The translations under genes and the position numbers were made by a program. Below are positions 22,941 through 34,413 of a DNA stretch of 64,000 bases, in pieces (the first letter of the stretch is position 1; each line of letters opens with the position of its first letter). Source of the DNA: Zygnema cylindricum (taxonomy: Eukaryota > Streptophyta > Zygnematophyceae > Zygnematales > Zygnemataceae); contig JBBHKE010001289.1 of NCBI GenBank assembly GCA_037447655.1, forward strand, positions 383,188-447,187. The letters run 5' to 3'. The notes beneath the pieces were generated by a model. That model made no database searches and had not been told where the DNA came from. It saw only the letters and a list, made by a program, of their open reading frames with translations.

Positions 22941-23478
22941 CACCGCGTATCGTTATTAGTGTCAAGGTTTAAATAGTGTGGAAGTAAATATACCGTCATT
23001 GACGCTAATTAAGATTTTTTATTTTATTTTAAAAAGGTGTATTCTAATTTCGGCGTTTATGCTAATTTGGGAACAACAAAATTGGAATATTCGTCGTACG
23101 ATTATATACAGTAATATATGTATCCGTACAAAATATTAAAAATCGTACGCCGTCGTGAAATTTAAATATTCATACATGTTTGACTAATTTACGTGTCAGA
23201 ACAATCCCATTTTTTTAGCGCACGATCATATGCGTGCGCGTCTGATTTAACTCATTTTTTGTAAAATTTTCACTTGAAAAGGTACATTTATGTATGGTCT
23301 GACATCGACCGTACACCACACTATTTAGATATTATTGTAATTCGTCCTTTACGCTATTTTGTACGGTACCTTATTTAATGTCACGGAAAAATTAAAATCA
23401 TGTATCCTATTTGAGGAAAAAAATCAAAATTTTAAGAACCCAAATTAGTGTCGTTGACACTAATAACGATGCGCGGTG
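22941..23478. mobile_element. TA MITE, first of an adjacent pair
   Basis: It is 538 bp with ends CACCGCGTATCGTTATTAG and CTAATAACGATGCGCGGTG, each next to TA. It is non-coding. Confidence 0.8.
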
Positions 23479-23490
23479 TAGAGGATATTA

Positions 23491-24030
23491 CACCGCGAAT
23501 CGTTATTAGTGTCAAAGTTTAAATAGTGTTGAAGAAAATTTACCGTACTTGATGCTAATTAAGAATTTGAAAATTTTCAAAAAAAAGGTGTATTCTAATT
23601 TCGGCGTTTATGCTAATTTGGGAACAGCAAAAATGGAATATTTGCCGTACGATTATATACATTAATATATGTATCCGTACAAAATATTAGAAATTGTACG
23701 CTGTCGCGAATTTAAAATATCTGTACTTGCCATACTATATTACGTGTCTGACTAATCCCGTTTTTCTGAGCGCAAGTTCCTATGCGTGCGCGTCTGATTT
23801 AATTATTTTTTTGTAAAATTTCACCTGAAAAGGTACATTTAAGTACGGTCTAACATCGACTGTACACCACACTATTTATATTTTAGTTTACTTTCGGTCT
23901 TTACGCTATTTTGTACGGTACCTTAATTAGCGTCAAGGAAGAATTAAAATCATTTATCCTATTTGAGGAAAAAGAACAAAATTTTAAGATCCCAAATTAG
24001 TGACTTTGACACTAATAACGATTCGAGGTG
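23491..24030. mobile_element. TA MITE, second of an adjacent pair
   Basis: It is 540 bp with ends CACCGCGAATCGTTATTAG and TAACGATTCGAGGTG next to TA. It is collinear along its whole length with the preceding copy 12 bp away, in the same orientation. Confidence 0.8.
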
Positions 24031-24085
24031 TAGCGTGCCAAATTAGAGTACATAAATAAATTAGAGTAAACTTCATAGTTGAAAC

Positions 24086-24590
24086 CATGGTTCAAAAGTA
24101 GGCGTTTTTATGGTAGGCCTTTGGCAGGCGCACAATACTTGGCACAAAACTCGCGTAAAGTAGGCATACTGTATGTGTGTGCGTTTGTGCACACTTTTGT
24201 ACGAACGTACGAACCTGACGTATGATCATAGTACAGCGCACCGCCACTGGACGAAATTTCAGCGAACGGACACAGCGTAGAATGAGTTGTGTTATGGGCT
24301 TTTCATGTGATCTTCTTACATCGCTAATTTGATCAGCGACCGTCCGATCGTCCGAATCTGACGGTTTAAATAAAAAATACCTCAAAACTCACAGATTTTT
24401 TTTTTTTTGTCCGAATGTTTTTCAAAATTTAAACATGACGTTTAATTCTCTATCGATCGATGTGCAACTCAACCCTGTTACTATTTTTTTTCATTTTGCG
24501 ACCAATATAATATGGGTCTTAAGGTCATATTGTATGTTTTACATACAATAGGCATATTGTATGGGCCTACTTTAACCTACTTTTGAACTA
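24086..24590. mobile_element. hAT MITE, CATAGTTCAAAAG family, copy 3, end disrupted
   Basis: It begins CATGGTTCAAAAGTAGGCG. The far end reads CTTTTGAACTA and runs directly into a TA MITE (CACCGTGAATCG at 24591), which has inserted at the TA of the terminal CTATG. Confidence 0.75.
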
Positions 24591-24712
24591 CACCGTGAAT
24601 CGCTATTAGCGTAATGAAATAGATAGCGTAATGAAACAATTAGCGTTATTTACGCTAATTGGGAATGTCGTTTTTTTTGGAAATAATTTTTATTCTAATT
24701 TTTCGTATACTC
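24591..24712. mobile_element. Left part of a TA MITE, cut by an assembly gap
   Basis: It starts CACCGTGAATCGCTATTAG and matches the copy beginning at 30519. Its right half is lost in the N gap (24713-24722) and the purine tract beyond it. Confidence 0.6.
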
Positions 24713-24722
24713 NNNNNNNNNN

Positions 24723-24940
24723 GGAGAGGGGAGAGGGGGAGAGGGGGAGAGGGGGAGAGGGAGAGAGAGAGGAAGAGAGGGAGCGGGAGTGAGGGTGGGA
24801 GAGAGAGGGGGTGGGAGAGAGGGGGGGTTGGAGGGAGAGGGGGGGGAGGGGGAGAGAGAAGGGGGAGAGGGAGGAGAGAGGGGGAGAGAGACTGGGAGAG
24901 AGACTGGGAGAGAGAAAGGGGGAGAGAGAGAGAGAGTCGG
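24723..24940. repeat. GGGAGA-rich purine tract beside a gap
   Basis: This is a long run of GGGAGA/GAGAGAGG units directly after ten N. It is low complexity. Any reading frame here is an artefact of composition. Confidence 0.9.
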
Positions 24941-27476
24941 TAGGCAAAAACATTGCCATAAATAGAAATTTAAAACTAGAAAGTTATAAAAACCGAGTAA
25001 CTTCTAATGTGCTCTGTCTCATTTACTAAAAAAGTTTTTGGTTTCCATTCTTCTTTCTCTTCTCCTCCTCCCTTTTCAAAGGTGAAAAAAAAATAATGAA
25101 AAGATTTTGTTTTTTTATACTCCAGTGAAAATCAACAATGAAAAAGTCTGTTAAAGAAATTTCTCATTTTTTAGGGTTTTTTAGGAGTTTTTTTGTTTTT
25201 TTCCTCCAAACCTTAGAAATGTCGGTTTCATATCGATTTGCCTCGAACTCCACTCTTGCTTTTTTTCTGCATTTTTTCAGAGTAAAAATCACTGAAGGAC
25301 GAAAGAGGAACCACTAAAGACAAAAACTAACAGACAAAAGACACACGAGAAAAGACAAGACAGATTGGACATAGGAAAATGACAAAAGACAAAATCATAA
25401 CAACAAAGGAAAACAAACAAAGAAGACAAATCCAGCTGTAAAACAAAACCTAAAATGGAGTTAAAGAAAAACTAAGGGCAATAACCACCTACATTTTTCC
25501 AAACCCTATAAAACCCTAAAAAAAAGTGTAGGCAATTGAACCCTCCAAGAAAAACCGGAAGACCAGAAAAAGATAATGGAAAAGATTACAAAAGAGATTA
25601 AAGAATAAAAATAGAAGAGAAGACTTTTGTGCAGAAGTGACAATCGGACTGGGAGAGGGAGAGGGAGAGGAATGGGGAGAAGGAATGGGAGAGGAACGGG
25701 GAGAAGGAATGGGAAAAGAGGGAGAGGGAGAGGATGATACGCGAAGTGCAATGGAAAAAAGAGGTGGTGGGAAAGGAGGGAGGGATGGAGGGAGGGACAG
25801 GGAGAGAGGGGCAGGGAGTGCAGGGAGGAAAGGGAGTGATGATATCAGGATAACAATTACCTGATATAATCCCGTCGATTTGTTGTGGGTAAGCACTTTG
25901 CCTCCTGTTCAATGACAACAGAGAGAGAGTGAGAGAGAGAAAGGGAGTGAGAGAGAAAGAGAGAGAGAGAACAACATTTGACAGCAGTGTTTAGGTTTCA
26001 TGTTATCCTTGTGAAACATGTCATACCTATAATGTTGGTCGACACTAATAATCAATATTTAAACTATAAAATCCCAGTGGAAAATTGGAGTGGACATTCA
26101 ACATTTTGTTTGTCACGACATAGAATGCAACAATACATGGAGACAAAAAAAAATAACATTTTATATGTGACAAAAGGACAACTATTGTCTGCCAAAATAT
26201 GAACAGCTACTATCCCAGTTCCTGCTACGAATGAATCCGCTCGAGGATAATCAACTCGAATATGTAAAATCCCTTCTTTCCATATAAGATCATCTGTCAA
26301 CAGTTCTTAGAGGTCAGCATTCTTTTATTCGTTGAGGGAGGGGAGAGAGAGGGAGAGCAGAGGCACCAGCCTCTTCCTGTTCATGTAAAATGCAGTGGGA
26401 CGATGACAAATTAGCTGTCAGACCAACAAATGATGGCATAACATAAACAATAGAAAATGAAAATTGGACATTGAAACAAAGAACATTAGAGTTAAAACTT
26501 CAAACATTGGACATTGAGATAAGAAAAAATAAATAATAAAATAAAATTTTCAAACATTGGACATTGAGATAAGAAAAAAGAAACAATAAAATAAAATTTT
26601 CAAACATTGGACATTGAGACAAACATTAGAATTAAAATTCGCAAACATTAAACATTAAGAAATATTGAAACATAACATTCACACATTGGACATTGAGACA
26701 AAGAAAGAACATTAAAATACATAATAGCATAAAATAATAAAAATAAAAAATTAATATACTATAAATTAATTAATCATTATAATAATAATAATAATAAAAT
26801 AAAATAACATGTCAAATAATGAAAATTGAATATTGGTCATCCACATTTCATGTCAAAATGAGATTAAAATCCGCATGCTCAATGCTTAGAAATTAAATGT
26901 TCCATTGAAAACCCCAAAAACTCATATTTGAAATCCACCCATCCAGAATTCTTTCGAGACAAGAACAATAAACTCTATTTAAAAAAAAAAAAAAAAAAAC
27001 CAAAAACCAGCTTCATTTCACGCAAACACGTCAGCATTCACTGCATCAAAGGCATTTACCAGCCCCAACCCCTCCCTCTCCCCTCCTCCTCCCTCCCTCC
27101 CTCCTCCTCCCTCCCCTCCCTCTCCTCTTTCCTTCCCCCTGAATCCATCCAGTTTCGCAATACCAATATCGGCAAATGAGTATACCGATATCGAGTATCG
27201 CGTATCGGATATCGGATATCGGTTGCCATACCCGATATAGTGCGCGGTAGAGATGCAAAGCACGTCGATGCACCACGGACAAAGAAAAATATTTTTTCCA
27301 GCGATTATTATTAAAGCAAATCCAGGAAAGCTTTATTGAAAATTTGAAATGTACTTTTTGTTTACGACCATAAATAAACAAAACATTAAAACAAACAATG
27401 AAAAGAAACGCAATTATTTTTGCACAAGGTTTTGGCTCAAAGTAGAAAGTATCAAAGTACAGTATGGGATTGGAGA
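24941..27476. repeat. Low-complexity intergenic block
   Basis: No gene is recognised. It holds purine tracts at 25650-25830 and 25920-25970, and a degenerate repeat built on AACATTGGACATTGAGA (about 26460-26720). An A/T-rich stretch, a pyrimidine tract (27060-27135) and a CGATATCGG-rich palindromic patch (27180-27240) follow. The same combination recurs at 41.3-44.3 kb. Confidence 0.6.
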
Positions 27477-27515
27477 TAAGACTACAGCCGTGAATCGCTA
27501 TTAGCCTATTAGGGT

Positions 27516-28151
27516 CACAGTTCAAAACATAGTTCAAAAGTAGGCGTTTTTATGGTAGGCCTTTGGTCGGCGCCTATCGTTGTGTTATAGGCTTTTCATG
27601 ATCGAATCGCTACTTTGATCAGCGACCGGACGTCCGAATCTGGCGATAGTCTATCGTGGTTGTTGTGGGCCTTCCGTGATCTTCTTAATCACACATGACG
27701 CGACCGTCCGATAACCCATGACAGTTTAAATAAAATACCTCAAAACTCACAAAATGTTTTTGTCCGGGTTTCAAAATTTAGACATGACGTTTAATTCTCT
27801 GTCGATCGATGTGCAACTCAACCATATTCTTTTTTTTCATTTTGCGACCAATACAATATGGGTCTTAAGGTCATATTGTCCGTTTTGCGTACAATAGGCA
27901 TATTGTATGGGTGTACTTTCACCAACTTTTGTTGGACGATCAGACAGGCGTTGATAAAAGTAGCGATCTAAGAAGATCACATGAAAAGCCCATAACACAA
28001 CTTACGACAGGTCTATCGTCAGATTTAGACGATCGGACGGTCGCTGATCAAAGTAGCGATTTAAGAAGATCACAGGAAAAGCCCATAACACAACTTACGA
28101 TAAAGGCGCCTACAGAAAGCCTACGATAAAAACGCCTACTTTTGAACTATG
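27516..28151. mobile_element. hAT MITE, CATAGTTCAAAAG family, copy 4
   Basis: It starts CACAGTTCAAAACATAGTTC, a doubled terminal motif, and ends CTTTTGAACTATG. The duplication attagggt is perfect at 27508-27515 and 28152-28159. The inner AAGTAGCGATCTAAGAAG block occurs several times in both orientations, so the element is internally rearranged. Confidence 0.88.
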
Positions 28152-28316
28152 ATTAGGGTTAATGTCTTTTCTCCGTACACACATGTCGGATTGTGGATCT
28201 GACGGTTGCGATTGAAAGGCAAGATTGTCAGCTTCCGATTAGCAGTCTTAAACTGAAATTTGGACAAATGTGTACGGAGAAAGGTTGTTTTCAGTGGCAA
28301 AAACATAATATTAAAC

Positions 28317-28824
28317 CATAGTTCAAAAGTAGGCGTTTTTATGGTAGGCCTTTGGCAGGCGCACAAAACTTGGCACAAAACTCGCGTAGAGTAGGCATAC
28401 TGTATGTGTGTGCGTTTGTGCACACTCTTAAACAAACATACGAATATGATGTATGATCATAGTACAATGCACGCCGCTGGACGAAATTTTCCAACAAACT
28501 GACACGGCGTAGGATGAGTTGTGTTATGGGCTTTTCATGTGATCTTCTTAGATCGCTACTTTGATCAGAGACCGTCCTATCGTCCGAATCTGACGTTTTA
28601 AATAAAAAATACCTCAAAACTCACAGAAAAATATTTTTTGTCCGAATGTTTTTCAAAATTTATATATGACGTTAAATTCTCTGTCGATCGATGTGCAACT
28701 CAACCCTGTTACTATTTTTTTTTTATTTTGCGACCAATACAATATGGGTCTTAAGGTCATATTGTATGTCTTACATACAATAGGCATATTGTATGGGCCT
28801 ACTTTCACCTACTTTTGAACTATG
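28317..28824. mobile_element. hAT MITE, CATAGTTCAAAAG family, copy 5
   Basis: It is 508 bp with perfect 8-bp duplication tattaaac (28309-28316 and 28825-28832). Ends are CATAGTTCAAAAGTAGGCG and CTACTTTTGAACTATG. Confidence 0.93.
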
Positions 28825-29180
28825 TATTAAACGCTTAATAACGATTCACGGTGTACTATACGTAGGCGATAAACTTCAAGAATTTAAATTAGTATATTTT
28901 AGTTCAAATGTGCGAGTGGAGACAACAATTGGAAATCCTACAATACTGTACATGTACATTGTTTATCAGTATATGTACAGTACATCGTGTATCGCTATTA
29001 GTGTTGATGTTTTTTTCGCCACATAAAACATCTTTTTTCCGTACACACTTTCCCGATTTTCAATTTGAGACCGTCAATTGGAAGTTGGGAATCTTACCTT
29101 TTAATCTCAACCGTCAGATCGATAATCCGATGTGAGTACGGAGAAAATATGTTTTTATGTGGCAAAAAACACATTAACAC

Positions 29181-30508
29181 CCTTACACCGCGAATCGTAA
29201 TTAGAGTAAACAAAAAATTAGAGTAAAAAAACAAAAAAAACAATTAGAGTTATGAACGCTAATTTGTGTGACAGAACTTTTTCACATATGAAGTTTACTC
29301 TGATTTAGTTAGGTACTCTATATTAGGTTATGTCGGCAATAATTATCCGCGCTGTGATTAGGAACACTAAATTACGTAGACGTACAAAATCTGTCAGTCT
29401 GTATAGTTTGACGTCATTATGACGTTAGTACTATTTGTCGCGCCGAATGTCACTTAATGTTCACACTGACGTCGATGTTGTCGACGGACGAGTGTTATGC
29501 GAACGACTTTTTTCCATGTGATTGATTTTTTGTTTAGTGCGATTTCACGTGCGAGCGCGATTCTATTAAATCATTATTTGTACCTTTTTACTTATAAAAG
29601 TACAATTTTCCACGGTCGTACGTCGTCCGTACTCCACACTATTTAAATTAAACCTATATTCTAATATTTTACGCTAATTAAACTTTACCTTAAATAGAAT
29701 AATGAATAATTTAGAATCATTTACTCTATTTAAGGTGATAGAGTCGAAATTTAGGGCAACCGAATTAGCGTTTTTTGCTCTAATTACGATTCGCGGTGTA
29801 GTTGTCCAATTCGTACGGATTTCGACTTTTTTACGATTTTTACGTATTATTCGTTACTTTATACCGTTCATTAGTTTTCGTTGTACGATGTACGAAAACG
29901 TACGGAAACTGTCCCCTTAACCCTAAAAATCTTAAAAAAATCCTAGAACGTACGAGAAACATACGGAAATTCACGGCATTGTACAACAGGTGCACCCTAA
30001 AAAACCTAAGAGTAAACTGTAAGGCATTTGTACTGTATTTTACCGGAATGTACGAAATGCACGGGAAATACCTTAAACACCCTAAAATCCCCCCTTCAAT
30101 AACCCCAAAAATACTGAAATATACGGACGTTGTACGTATATGTACGAAAGAAATAAGTCTGTATAACTGAAATATACGGAAATGTACGTAAATGTACCCT
30201 TAAAATTTCAAAATAATAACCGTCAAAAGTATGAAAATATACGGACACTCTACGTAAATGTACGAATAAAAGTTGGTTGTTTAACAAAAATATATGAGAA
30301 TGCACGAGAATGTACCCAAAAATTCTTCAAACCCCCCTTAATAACCCTAAGAGTAATTAAATGTACGAAGACAGTACGCAAATGTACAAAAAAGTACGGG
30401 TACGTAGTCTGATATATATTTTATTACATTTTCATCATTATTAAATGCGTATCGTGCGTAGTATTCGCGCGTTCGTTTCGTGCATATTATGCGCATGGGA
30501 CATTTATG
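29181..30508 (-). mobile_element. Non-autonomous hAT element B2, with a nested MITE
   Basis: This second copy of element B lies on the minus strand. The right end is GGGACATTTATG (30508). The left end is CCTTA at 29181, split from GTTGTCC (29801) by a TA MITE at 29186-29798. The 8-bp duplication attaacac is perfect (29173-29180 and 30509-30516). It is collinear with B (4710-19216), which allowed B's interruptions to be delimited. Confidence 0.85.
29186..29798. mobile_element. Full-length TA MITE (613 bp) inside B2
   Basis: The ends are CACCGCGAATCGTAATTAG and CTAATTACGATTCGCGGTG, each next to TA (29184-29185 and 29799-29800). This copy is the reference for the split copy at 45132-51455. It is non-coding. 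Confidence 0.88.
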
Positions 30509-30518
30509 ATTAACACTA

Positions 30519-30640
30519 CACCATGAATCGCTATTAGCGTAATGAAATAGACAGCGTAATGAAACAGGTAGCGTTATTTACGCTGATTGGGAATTTCAGT
30601 TTTTTCCAAAAAAAAAATATATATATATATAATTTATCAT
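30519..30640. mobile_element. Left part of a TA MITE
   Basis: It starts CACCATGAATCGCTATTAG after TA and is nearly identical to 24591-24700. An (AT)n run and then the Harbinger-like element at 30644 follow. The right end was not found. Confidence 0.55.
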
Positions 30641-30643
30641 TAA

Positions 30644-32157
30644 GGGTGTGTCCCCATGTACTTGTAACTTAGCAAACTTACTTTGTATTTTAGCGCGGAT
30701 CCGCATGACTTGGTTTTCAAGTGTCCCTATGTCGGCAAGGAAGAAATTGTAACTTACGCTTGTGACGATCGTATACGTCGACAATACCTGTGACGGTTCT
30801 CAACGTCTACAATCTGTGGTCGCACGTTATTTTTTGGAATTGCTTGTGACGTCGCATGTTTGACCGTGAAATTGTAGACGTACCGCCTTCCAGTTTGTGC
30901 CGTTTCACTGTTGAAGACGAGGCGCTTTGCCTTTGCATCTCCTATCCGGTCGACGTGAAATGGCATCGGAATTCGAAGACCCCTGCAAAAAAGAAATCCG
31001 TACTGGATGAAAACTGACAAAACCAAACAAATTGTGTACTTTTATTCGTCGTATTCGAACGCAAACGAACAAAACATAGCGAATTGTGTACTTTTCTTTG
31101 TCCTTGGAAATCGTATGAAAATTTTCGAAAATTACGGCACGTGCGAATATATGTTCTTATTTGTGTATCAAAATTATCAAGTTTTAAAACACATCGCGCA
31201 TGTGTTTTAAATGCAAGGTTGAAGATGACGTTTTTTGTCGTGGAAGTGGGTCGAAAAACACAAGACGACAAATTTTCATACATCCTAAATTCGAAGATGA
31301 CGCAAATTGTACTCTACAAATTTGTGATTCCTTCGTACGGCTGGAACTTAGGTAGTACGGCGCTAAGTTTTACAAGAAAACGACAGAAAAAAACCTTTAC
31401 TTAGGGTGAAGTTCCATCATAGGTTTATGTAATTGTACGGCAAACTCTACAGACCGGGTCGATTGAATCGATTTTCTATCACGTAAAGTCTGTAAGCCAC
31501 GTGTTCTTAATTGACTGGCGCCACGCAAGCTACGATCCAATATTGAATATCTTTCAGATTTTTAGCACCGACAAAATTAGCTTCAAATCTTGACTTGCGT
31601 ACCATTTACCTGCGTACGAAGTAATCATACGACAAAACTTTTATACTTTTTGTAGACGCCAGTGTGTACGCCATCTCATTTTTTAGGGTTTCAGTTTTCG
31701 AACATAACGAAAGTCCTTTGAGAGAAGTAGTGTGACGAACAATACTTACTGAAAATAGCGTGACGGGGGAATGTTACGAAATTTCGTATATATATTCGGT
31801 TGTATTTTGGAAACCGCATGTCATGTGCAAATCTTAAGATTTTTCGTTGGTTTTCCATCATGACACGTAGCTTAATAGTCCAGCGTGTCACGATTTTGTT
31901 TTTTCTGTATCTGCCAACCCACCTCCTCGAGGTGGGTTGACAGTTACAGAAAAAAAATGAAGCGAACTCCTCGTAGATGAAAATCGGACGGCCAGTATTA
32001 CCTCCCATACCTTCGGAGAGTATAGGCAAGATTCTTTGTAATGTTGTTTTTCGTATAAAAACAAAATAGGCGGTACGATTTGGTACGGAGGGTCGCGGAT
32101 TTTTGTAAACTACGCCACTTTTCGCCTGATGGAACGTCACCCTTATGCACATGGGTG
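30644..32157. mobile_element. PIF/Harbinger-like MITE H1, with nested element
   Basis: The left end is GGGTGTGTCCCCATGTAC and the right end is GCACATGGGTG. It is flanked by taa on both sides (30641-30643 and 32158-32160). It is collinear with H2 and H3 and is split by K1 at 31404. Subterminal GTAGACG/CGTCTAC motifs recur. There is no transposase gene. Confidence 0.72.
31404..32142. mobile_element. Harbinger-like MITE K1, inserted in H1
   Basis: It is 739 bp with ends GGGTGAAGTTCCATCA and TGATGGAACGTCACCC. TTA lies on both sides (31401-31403 and 32143-32145). It contains an 11-bp-arm hairpin CAACCCACCTC/GAGGTGGGTTG (31915-31939). The related K2 has a shorter hairpin at the same place. Confidence 0.85.
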
Positions 32158-32160
32158 TAA

Positions 32161-32589
32161 CAGGAATAGCGGATCGAGAACTTGTTCGTAAAAGGGTATT
32201 TAGGTGTTATGATTATAGAGTACTAAATTTGGTAGACGTCCGCGAAAGAATCACGCGATTTGGAGTTATATATCAAAAGTTATAGCGATGGGTGTATTTA
32301 GGCGACAGTGCGAGGTCTAAATAACAATCGGGTATCATTGAAACGGGTTAAGGGTCAAATTAGTACCGAAATTTCGCGTGCACGTTTCATAAAGTTCTAA
32401 TGAAACGTTTGGTACGCACGATGGTTCGTTTCGTACTATTTTTAGTACGAAACGTCACTTTCAGTTTATGGAATTTCGTAGGAAGTTTTGCGTGCGAAAT
32501 TTGCGACGCACGTTCGTGCGAAGTCGCGTTTCGTTTGGCGCGCACTTTTGCACGTAAATGTTAAGTAGTGAAACGTAGCGTTTGATTGG
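32161..32589. other. Intergenic with a perfect hairpin
   Basis: No gene is recognised. An 11-bp perfect inverted repeat CGTTTCGTACT/AGTACGAAACG with a 6-nt loop lies at 32427-32454. The surrounding 200 bp is rich in CGAAACG and GCGTGCG variants. Confidence 0.5.
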
Positions 32590-32592
32590 TTA

Positions 32593-33299
32593 GGGCGTGT
32601 CCCCATGTGTTCAAGTAAGGGTTTTTTTCCGTCGTTTACACAGAAAATGGGACTTCCTACTTGAAAATATTACGCCGTACGAAAAATGGGCAAAAACTCA
32701 AATACATTTTGCGTCATCTTGGAACTTGAAAGGTACGGCGATTTGGTAGTATTATCATCGCGAGCCACTTCCAGCTCATCTTCACACTTGCAATGAAATC
32801 AAATCGCGACCTGCTTTTAATCAAAATACTACCCTATTGACGAATAGAAACCTTGGGTTGCACGCGTCAAAAGTTTTCATTTGTTTTTTTGCAGTGGGAG
32901 AATACACGAAAAAAAAATTGTTTGTCCGTTTGCTTATGTTGTCCACTTGTGGGCGTCTACAAATGTCATTTTGTAGACGTAGGCGATTGCTTATGTCGTT
33001 CACGTGTGGGCGTCAACAAATGACAGTTGGCGTCGACAATGGCGTCGACAATTGTCCCAGTATGTCAGGAGCTCTTTGCGGCGTACAAATGTCCGCAGTT
33101 TGTTCCGAGACCGTTGGCGTCTACAAATGTCAGCAGTTTGGGTTTCACAAGTATTGGCGACGTGTACAGCTGCCACATATTCAAAATAATGAACGCGCAA
33201 GTAACGATTCACATAGGCACACTTTGAAAAGTACACCGTAAAATCAGCGCTAAATTCCAAAATAACGTTTCAAAATATCGGTTACATGGGGACACGCCC
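32593..33299. mobile_element. PIF/Harbinger-like MITE H2
   Basis: It is 707 bp with TIRs GGGCGTGTCCCCATGT and ACATGGGGACACGCCC. The 3-bp duplication is tta (32590-32592 and 33300-33302). It is non-coding and full of GTCTACAAATGTC/GTAGACG motifs near 32950-33160, likely transposase-binding repeats. Confidence 0.9.
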
Positions 33300-33302
33300 T
33301 TA

Positions 33303-34410
33303 GAAATGCTACGTAGTTAGTAAGAGATTTCGCACGTTTTTGCATTGGTCAGTTTGAGTCCTTGCTGATCAATGATTGGTCTAGGTAAAACCTGTTCAAC
33401 TGAGCGTTGACTCTGGCCTGGCGAGTCCAAGGCGATGATGGATAAATAGTGAAGTCGAAGAAGAGAGTAAACATCTTTTCCTTCGGAAAAGTTTGTGGAA
33501 ATTATGACTGAACTTGGTCTTGAGCGATTAAAACCAAACTGGAGCATTGGCATTATGGCATTGAAATCTCTTACAAACTAAGTAGTGTTTTAGTAGTTAA
33601 TAGATAGAATTATTAAGAACGGAGAGTAGAGGAAAACACTTTAATAAGAAGGGTTGAGCCACGAGTGCAAGAGACCAAGCTAATGTTATGTGGACAAAAG
33701 CTTCTTCTAATTTAAAGTTTATCCTTATGTGAGTGCTTTCCAATGTGGATGTGTATTTTCCAATGTGTGGAATGTGTGGTTGAAATTGATTGAAGTAATG
33801 GGGTTTTCTGAGAGGTTATAAATCCAATTACAATGGGGAAATACCCTAACTCTAATTTGTTTATTGCTTGGTAAAAATTTTCAGCGTATAATATATCCAC
33901 ACTAAAATATGTACATGTACGAAATTGTTCAAATCGTGCGCCGTCGCGTTTTTTTGACATCCGCGTATGCCGAAAAATATTTACGCAATTGCATGTTAGC
34001 GCGACTACAGGACATCGTGAATATTTTTTTATGAACTTTTATACTTGAAAAAGTACAAAAATAGCACGACTGTGACAGTCAGTACATTACCCTATTTAAA
34101 ATGGCACCATATTAGAGTTATGAACCCTATTTCATAGGGTACCTCAAAAAACGTTTTAGGAACATTTATAATCATTAATTCTATTTGCGAATTTGCCGAA
34201 GAAAACAGGGTACCTCAATTAGAGTCATGAACGCTAATAACGATTCACGATGCAATAGTGATACACGGTTGTAGCTTCTTCGAATTTTATGCTAATATTA
34301 TTATTGTACTTAGTATAAAAAGTGTATAGTACGAGGTTACCACATATAGAGTTCTCGATTGATGTCGCACATTTCAACAACGACCAAAATACTGAAATAG
34401 ATTCTCAGGA
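33303..34410. other. Intergenic, eroded TA MITE on the right
   Basis: No gene is recognised. From about 33850 the sequence resembles the 22941-type TA MITE, ending at GCTAATAACGATTCACG near 34224-34246. Its left end is too eroded to place. Confidence 0.45.
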
Positions 34411-34413
34411 TTA

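Larger units (their letters stand above)
27485..28853. mobile_element. TA MITE carrying two nested hAT MITEs
   Basis: The left end is CAGCCGTGAATCGCTATTAG after TA (27483-27484). The right end is TTAATAACGATTCACGGTG before TA (28854-28855). Two CATAGTTC-family elements inserted at different sites (27516-28151 and 28317-28824). The remaining MITE sequence, including the GTACGGAGAAA block, is collinear with M1 and the MITE at 28983. Confidence 0.75.
28983..30518. mobile_element. TA MITE (M3) split by hAT element B2
   Basis: The left end CATCGTGTATCGCTATTAG follows TA (28981-28982) and the body runs to about 29180. Element B2 then interrupts it. The original right end is not clear because another TA MITE (CACCATGAATCGC at 30519) follows at once. 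Confidence 0.55.

Noticed and set aside
31691-32152. 153-codon frame on the minus strand
   Set aside because: It lies within MITE K1 and across its end, is not kept in K2, and has no recognisable domain.
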